Below are positions 59,787-64,000 of a DNA stretch of 64,000 nt, in pieces. The DNA lies in NCBI GenBank assembly GCA_910575105.1, contig CAJTDK010000001.1, positions 186,001-250,000 of the forward strand. The letters are read 5' to 3'. Every line of letters starts with the position of its first letter. The stretch's first letter is position 1. A program made the position numbers and the translations under genes. The DNA comes from Lachnospiraceae bacterium (GTDB lineage: Bacteria > Bacillota > Clostridia > Lachnospirales > Lachnospiraceae). The notes beneath the pieces were generated by a model. It searched no databases, was not told the DNA's origin, and saw nothing but the letters and a program-made list of their open reading frames with translations.

Positions 59787-60224
59787 CTACAAACCAAGTT
59801 TTTTCTTAAGCACCGGCACATACTGCCGCGACACATAAAGCTTCTCGCCATTTCTCATCTGCACAAGCATCCTACCGCCAAAGTCCGGCCGCAGCGACTG
59901 TATCTGGTTAAAATTAATGATCGCGGACTTAGATGCCCGGAAGAAATCACTCCTTCCCAGGCGTTCCTCCAATTCGTACAGCTTAAGCGGCGTCTCATAG
60001 ACCGCCTCCTTCGTATAGAAAAACGTCTTCTTATCTACCGTATCCAGATACAGGATTTTCGGAACTTCCACAATATAAGTTCCCCCGTCCTTCATCCCCG
60101 TGATCTTTTTGTCATACACCCTGATCCTCGCTGCCATATCCAGAATCTCCTCACTGACCTCTGGACAGTAAATCTCGATCCTGCTGTCAGAAAGCCTCTT
60201 GTCTTCATGGATCAAAATCTCCAC
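59787..60224 (-). CDS. LytTR DNA-binding domain regulator
   Basis: A 145-residue protein without a receiver domain. The C-terminal LytTR domain spans about residues 45-145 (YIVEVPKILYLDTVDKKTFF, FRASKSAIINFNQIQSLRPD, LYVSRQYVPVLKKKLG). It forms a two-gene operon with the DUF3021 membrane protein, a pairing known from LytTR regulatory systems in which the membrane partner restrains the activator. Its targets are not evident here. Confidence 0.9.
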   Translation of the reverse strand: MEILIHEDKRLSDSRIEIYCPEVSEEILDMAARIRVYDKKITGMKDGGTYIVEVPKILYLDTVDKKTFFYTKEAVYETPLKLYELEERLGRSDFFRASKSAIINFNQIQSLRPDFGGRMLVQMRNGEKLYVSRQYVPVLKKKLGL

Positions 60225-60341
60225 CGCCGCATCTCCCCTTCCTTTATATCCAAACCATGACCCTCTGCTGCTCCGTGGCCGGCGGCCACAATTCCTCTTT
60301 TAGAGATATCTCATAAGCAAATGATAGAAAACTTTCCGAGA

Positions 60342-60384
60342 AAAAACAATAGCTGCCATACCAACCTGCAGGTATCGGCAGCTA
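60342..60384 (-). terminator. Terminator after guaD
   Basis: On the minus strand AGCTGCC-ATACC pairs across an 8-base loop (60351-60384) and is followed by ATTGTTTTTTC. Confidence 0.85.
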
Positions 60385-60443
60385 AGATGCTATTATTCGC
60401 ACAGATTTGTACATTTCCTGCACGACCGTGCGCAAATGCTCCT

Positions 60444-61712
60444 TTAAAATATCTTTCTTCCACAGATGTATTTTGCGGCGATATGCTTATCCTCGGCCAG
60501 ATACATCAGCCGCTCCAGTCTCTTTCGCACCGTCAGCTCTCCCGGTGACCGAAGATCTGTATCATTGATCACCAGCGCGTCAAATTCATAGCCCTTCTCA
60601 AAGCATCCTACATTTCCGAAGAATTCCCCGCCTCCTCTTGTGGCCATGTAAAATACTTCTGAGAACTTCAAAGGCTTTAGATTCCCATCCTCTATCCTCC
60701 ACTTCAGCTTCGAGCACTGCACGGCCAGCGCCATCGCGCGGAAGACCGACAGTCCCGAGCCGGCCGCAATATCGCTTCCAAGCCCCACCTTTATGCCCTC
60801 GTCCAAAAACGTACGCACAGGCGCGATGCCAGAAGAAAGGTTGGCATTGGACTCAGGACAGTGCGCAACGAACAGCTTCCTCCCCTTCATCAGCCCGATC
60901 TCTTCCTCCCCGCTGTGGACGCAGTGCGCCATGATGGCTGGACTCCCCTTTCCGAACATCCCGTATCCGTCATACGCTGCCCCGTAGCACGCAGTCTCAG
61001 GGCAAAGCTCCATAACCCACGCGATCTCCGCTTGGTTTTCCGATAGATGTGACTGTACCGGAAGGCCGTATCTCTTCTGCAGCTCCGAAAGACGGCGCAT
61101 CAGTTCATCTGAACACGCCGGGATAAACCGGGGCGTCAGTATCGGCTTTACCTGCTGAAACTCCTGGCACCTGGCGATCCATCTCTCGGTATCCTGCGCC
61201 GCCTTAAGCGCATCCGTCTCACAAAGCCCCTCCGGGCAGTTCCGGTCCATATTCACCCGCCCCACGCAGGCTTTAAATCCGGCCTTTTCAAGCAATTCCA
61301 TCAGCAGAAGCGTCGCCTCTGTATGGACCGTGCCGAAGATACACGCCCTGGTAGTAGCGCTTTTCACCAGATCCTCCGTAAATATCTCATATGCTCTTTT
61401 GGCATAGTTAAGATCCGAGTATCTCTGCTCCTCCACAAATGCATGTCCTTCCAGCCATTCTAACAGCTCCAGATCCATCCCCAGACCGCGGAAAGCATAC
61501 TGCGGCGCATGGACATGCAGGTCAGTAAACCCCGGGATGATCAGTCTGCTGCCATAATCCGTACATGCTATACCCCGGTAATCCTCCGGCAGATCCGGAT
61601 ACACGCCGGCACAGACCCCATTTTCACATATAACATAGCTGTTCTCATGAATACTAAGTTCATCCTTATCAAGACTGTAACAAATATTTCCTTTTAATGC
61701 ATAAACTTCCAT
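60444..61712 (-). CDS. guaD: Guanine deaminase
   Basis: A 422-residue amidohydrolase that converts guanine to xanthine. ATG 61712 (MEVYALKGNICYS) has the right spacing from GGAGG; the ATG two codons upstream abuts it. Metal and substrate motifs are FTDLHVHAPQYAFRGLGMDL (HxH), VGRVNMDRNCPEG, QSHLSENQAEI, MAHCVHSGEEE and VGLGSDIAAGSG. The gene overlaps the end of the acetyltransferase gene by 44 bases, so they are translationally linked. A strong terminator follows. Confidence 0.93.
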   Translation of the reverse strand: MEVYALKGNICYSLDKDELSIHENSYVICENGVCAGVYPDLPEDYRGIACTDYGSRLIIPGFTDLHVHAPQYAFRGLGMDLELLEWLEGHAFVEEQRYSDLNYAKRAYEIFTEDLVKSATTRACIFGTVHTEATLLLMELLEKAGFKACVGRVNMDRNCPEGLCETDALKAAQDTERWIARCQEFQQVKPILTPRFIPACSDELMRRLSELQKRYGLPVQSHLSENQAEIAWVMELCPETACYGAAYDGYGMFGKGSPAIMAHCVHSGEEEIGLMKGRKLFVAHCPESNANLSSGIAPVRTFLDEGIKVGLGSDIAAGSGLSVFRAMALAVQCSKLKWRIEDGNLKPLKFSEVFYMATRGGGEFFGNVGCFEKGYEFDALVINDTDLRSPGELTVRKRLERLMYLAEDKHIAAKYICGRKIF

Positions 61713-62403
61713 CGTCATCCTCCGCTTCCTTAAACTGGCTGCTCACCTGATTGGCGTCAGCTATCTCAATTTCATCCGCCGAAGCAGGCTCAACCAGCTG
61801 AAGGACTTCATGATCCGTGAGCGCCTTAATGATCCTCCAGCCTTCCCTGCTGTTGACCGCATTCTGCGGGATAGGGACAAAGCCCAGGTCAAGGTATACT
61901 TTACATGCAAGCCATGTTGTTGTCTGCGTCGGTATTTTGGCATGCTGATAGCCAAGCCCGCGCATAACCCGGAGCACATAGGTGATCAGAGGCTTGGACA
62001 ATCCCCGCCCCTGATACTCTCTGCGGACCGCCACCCAGTGAAGCCATCCCGCTCCGGATCTGTCACGGCCGGTAATATCAATATATGCCGTCGCAGTCGC
62101 CACCTTTTCCCCATTCTCATTCTGAACAAAAACCATCCGCTCCGTCAGAGCATCTTCGCTGCCGGCATAATACTTGTTCCACGCATCAAGCCCCTCTTCA
62201 TCGCTTGCAAATTCCTTCGCGGACTTCTCAATATCAATCCATGTATCACGATCCTCCCGCCGGAAAAAGACAAACCGGTACCCTGCCGGAAGCGCAAGCT
62301 GAGGAATGTCGTCCAGATCACGTTCCAGCAGAAGCTCATAATACCTTATCCGTTCATCGTGATTATCAAATCGTGTCTGCAGTTCCATCTTTACACTCAT
62401 CAA
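61669..62403 (-). CDS. GNAT family acetyltransferase
   Basis: A 244-residue protein. The acetyl-CoA motif is VRREYQGRGLSKPLITYVLR, with WLHWVAV before it and AKIPTQTTTWLACKVYLDLG after it. An N-terminal extension (about 70 residues with RYYELLLERDLDDIP) and a C-terminal tail with EIEIADANQVSSQF are additions to the core. The tail's last 15 codons overlap guaD. The substrate is unknown. Confidence 0.85.
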   Translation of the reverse strand: MMSVKMELQTRFDNHDERIRYYELLLERDLDDIPQLALPAGYRFVFFRREDRDTWIDIEKSAKEFASDEEGLDAWNKYYAGSEDALTERMVFVQNENGEKVATATAYIDITGRDRSGAGWLHWVAVRREYQGRGLSKPLITYVLRVMRGLGYQHAKIPTQTTTWLACKVYLDLGFVPIPQNAVNSREGWRIIKALTDHEVLQLVEPASADEIEIADANQVSSQFKEAEDDDGSLCIKRKYLLQS

Positions 62404-62527
62404 CTCCTTTCAGTCTCCGAACTACCGCTATTTCTTCATATCAAAAGCAAGTGCATCCCCATCATTCTGCTTTCATTTTGTCAAATCATACTGGAAATGT
62501 CAAGTAACGCTTCTCATCCGGACTCTC

Positions 62528-63298
62528 TCACAGCTTCACCATCTGCCGCAGGATCTTCTGGTAAAACTCTTTCTTCTCCCCATTCCTTTCCAGTGTGTTC
62601 AGTATCATCCCGTCTTTCAGCAGGATGATCTTATCGCAATAGCTTGCCACCTTTGGGTCGTGAGTCACCAGCACGATCGTCTTACCCATCTTTTTATTAA
62701 TATGGCTTAATGCTTTTATCACCAGCATAGAGGAGTTGGAATCCAGATTCCCGGTCGGCTCATCCGCCAGGATCAGCTCCGGATCTGCTGCCATGGCCCG
62801 GCAGATGGCTGTTCTTTGCTTCTCGCCGCCCGACAGCTCGTAAGGCTTTTTGTTCAGCAGCGGCCCGATCCCGAACTGTTTTGCCATACGGACAGCGGTC
62901 TGTTCACTTTTTTCCGGATTGTCCTCATTCAGGATCAGTGGCATCATGATATTCTCCTTCACCGTCAGGCTGTCCATCAGATAAAAATCCTGGAACACAA
63001 ACGCAAGCTCCGTCCTCCGGATCCTCGCCAGCCTGTCCCCCAGGATCCGGCTGGCAGGAACGCCCTTATAGCGCACATTCCCGCCGGTTGGCAGATCCAG
63101 CATTCCCAGCGTCTTTAGAAGCGTCGTCTTCCCGCATCCGGAAGTTCCCATGATCCCGATGAACTCCCCCGCCTTTACCTGAAAAGACAGCCCCTTTAAG
63201 ACAGAATACGTAATCTGCTCCCCATCCGCCGAATCCGTATAATAACTGCGCTCCAGCTCTTCTATATCCAGTATATTCTCATCACCTTTTCCGCCCAT
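62528..63298 (-). CDS. ABC transporter ATP-binding protein, module 4
   Basis: A 256-residue ATPase. Walker A is GTSGCGKTT (Cys and Thr replace the Ser residues found in the other three ATPases here). Q-loop FVFQDFYLMDSLT, signature LSGGEKQR and Walker [13 protein letters not shown] are intact. The C-terminal extension (LERNGEKKEFYQKILRQMVKL) is typical of BceA-like proteins. It overlaps the upstream permease gene by 17 bases. Gene order (permease then ATPase) is the reverse of that in the other modules. Confidence 0.92.
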   Translation of the reverse strand: MGGKGDENILDIEELERSYYTDSADGEQITYSVLKGLSFQVKAGEFIGIMGTSGCGKTTLLKTLGMLDLPTGGNVRYKGVPASRILGDRLARIRRTELAFVFQDFYLMDSLTVKENIMMPLILNEDNPEKSEQTAVRMAKQFGIGPLLNKKPYELSGGEKQRTAICRAMAADPELILADEPTGNLDSNSSMLVIKALSHINKKMGKTIVLVTHDPKVASYCDKIILLKDGMILNTLERNGEKKEFYQKILRQMVKL

Positions 63299-64000
63299 TC
63301 CTGTTCCCCCTCTCTGTTTTTGAACACGTATTCCGGGCCGCCAGCTTCATCACCAGATAAATGATCCCGGCCGCCCCGCAGCATAACACTGCAGCCCAGG
63401 CAAGATAAATAAGGTTCCATTCTCCCGGCATATGCTTATCGAAGATCTTTTCACCCGCCATAAAATATGCCAGAGGCAGACCGCAGCACAAGGAGACCTT
63501 TGCGGCCATCAGTACTTCCTTTCCCAGATTCTTCTTCCGCTTTTTCTGCGTCATGCCAGAGCGGCAGTAGAACTGGTATTTCCACGCGATGTCTTCATAA
63601 TCGCTCTCCATTTTCTCAATCAGCACAAACAGCACGCACATAAACAGCGTGATAATATTGATCAGCATAGAGCTTGCCCCGTACAGCTTCTGCCGCCGGC
63701 TCTCGATGCCCTGCCGGCGCCCTTCGTAGATCAGGTTCCCCGCCCGCCAGTCGTAAAAATTCACCTGAGAATGCTCCTTCGCATAGGCGTATACCTCTTT
63801 TGTCACCTCATCGTATTGCTCCGGTATATCTATGATCACCATAAGGTCAGCCCCCCGCGCGCCAGCCCGTATCCGTTCAAACTCCCTGTCGGAAAATACG
63901 ATGATATCTTCAAATACATCACAGACCATATTCAGCGAACGGGTCTTAAAATTCCCTGTCAGGATACGGTTCTTTGATCCTTTAATCCTATATTCCCGGA
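63282..64000 (-). CDS. FtsX-type ABC permease, module 4 (C-terminal part, runs off the window)
   Basis: The minus frame is open from the window edge (reading REYRIKGSKNRILTGNFKTR) to the stop at 63282, so at least 239 residues are present and the start lies outside. After an extracellular or linker part (MVIIDIPEQYDEVTKEVYAY) there are three helices: MLINIITLFMCVLFVLIEKM, AAKVSLCCGLPLAYFMAG and IYLAWAAVLCCGAAGIIYLV. This is the usual FtsX C-terminal group, with FYCRSGMTQKKRKK as the cytoplasmic coupling loop. The tail is basic. Confidence 0.8.
   Translation of the reverse strand, partial: REYRIKGSKNRILTGNFKTRSLNMVCDVFEDIIVFSDREFERIRAGARGADLMVIIDIPEQYDEVTKEVYAYAKEHSQVNFYDWRAGNLIYEGRRQGIESRRQKLYGASSMLINIITLFMCVLFVLIEKMESDYEDIAWKYQFYCRSGMTQKKRKKNLGKEVLMAAKVSLCCGLPLAYFMAGEKIFDKHMPGEWNLIYLAWAAVLCCGAAGIIYLVMKLAARNTCSKTERGNRNGRKR

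Noticed and set aside
62085-62507. Long + strand frames opposite the acetyltransferase and ATPase genes
   Set aside because: No ribosome sites or family features; shadows of minus-strand genes.

Overview
This 64 kb window looks like the chromosome of a gut-type Firmicute, most likely Lachnospiraceae (Clostridium cluster XIVa). The reasons are strong AGGAGG ribosome sites, many OmpR two-component and FtsX-type ABC modules, YesM/YesN sugar regulation, Lar nickel-pincer genes, BIG_2 surface proteins and Tn1549-like element debris. This assignment is inference from gene content. Most of the window is moderately GC-rich; about 45.4-50.7 kb is clearly AT-rich and looks imported.

Layout. 0-4.7 kb is an accessory patch: toxin-antitoxin-like genes (a frameshifted YgiT zinc-finger gene, a PBECR nuclease, a HicA tail with an intact HicB, Uma2), a tyrosine recombinase, and a decayed second Uma2-recombinase copy. 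4.7-7.1 kb carries larE and larC. 7.1-13 kb encodes an envelope set: an S26 signal peptidase, a glucosaminidase/M23 hydrolase with acidic repeats, a DivIVA-like coiled coil and a BIG_2/cysteine-peptidase protein. 13-16 kb has cysK, a VanW protein and an Rrf2 regulator. 16-20.9 kb is the first two-component/ABC (Bce-like) module. 21-24.5 kb has a GH42 beta-galactosidase between an AAA-ATPase relic and two MATE relics. 24.5-28.6 kb is a two-component system whose sensor has a poly-aspartate extracellular insert, followed by a secreted BIG_2 protein and a PepSY lipoprotein. 29.7-44.6 kb is a mannoside locus: GH2 beta-mannosidase, D-lyxose/mannose isomerase-like protein, DUF4432 epimerase-like protein, sugar-binding lipoprotein, permease relic, YesN, YesM, YesL, GH38 and GH125. 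45.4-50.7 kb is the imported AT-rich regulator/two-component/ABC cassette, followed by mobile-element debris and six tRNA genes (51.7-52.3 kb). 53-58.6 kb is the third Bce-like module. 59.3-62.4 kb has LytTR/DUF3021, guanine deaminase and an acetyltransferase. 62.5-64 kb is the start of a fourth FtsX-type transporter.

How the genes work together. GH125, GH38 and GH2 mannosidases plus a mannose-isomerase-like enzyme fit stepwise demannosylation of host N-glycan or related mannosides, under YesMN control. Both ABC permeases of that locus appear deleted apart from the last 95 codons of one, so uptake must use another transporter or has been lost. The Bce-like modules fit sensing and detoxification of cell-envelope-active peptides. 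Two of the three complete ones have kinases with only a short N-terminal membrane anchor.

The best candidate for an undescribed system is the poly-Asp sensor kinase, regulator, BIG_2 and PepSY set. Its two transcription units share a near-identical 20-bp AT-rich motif. Many relics (MATE, KdgK-GntR chimera, HicAB fusion, WYL regulator) show active gene decay.
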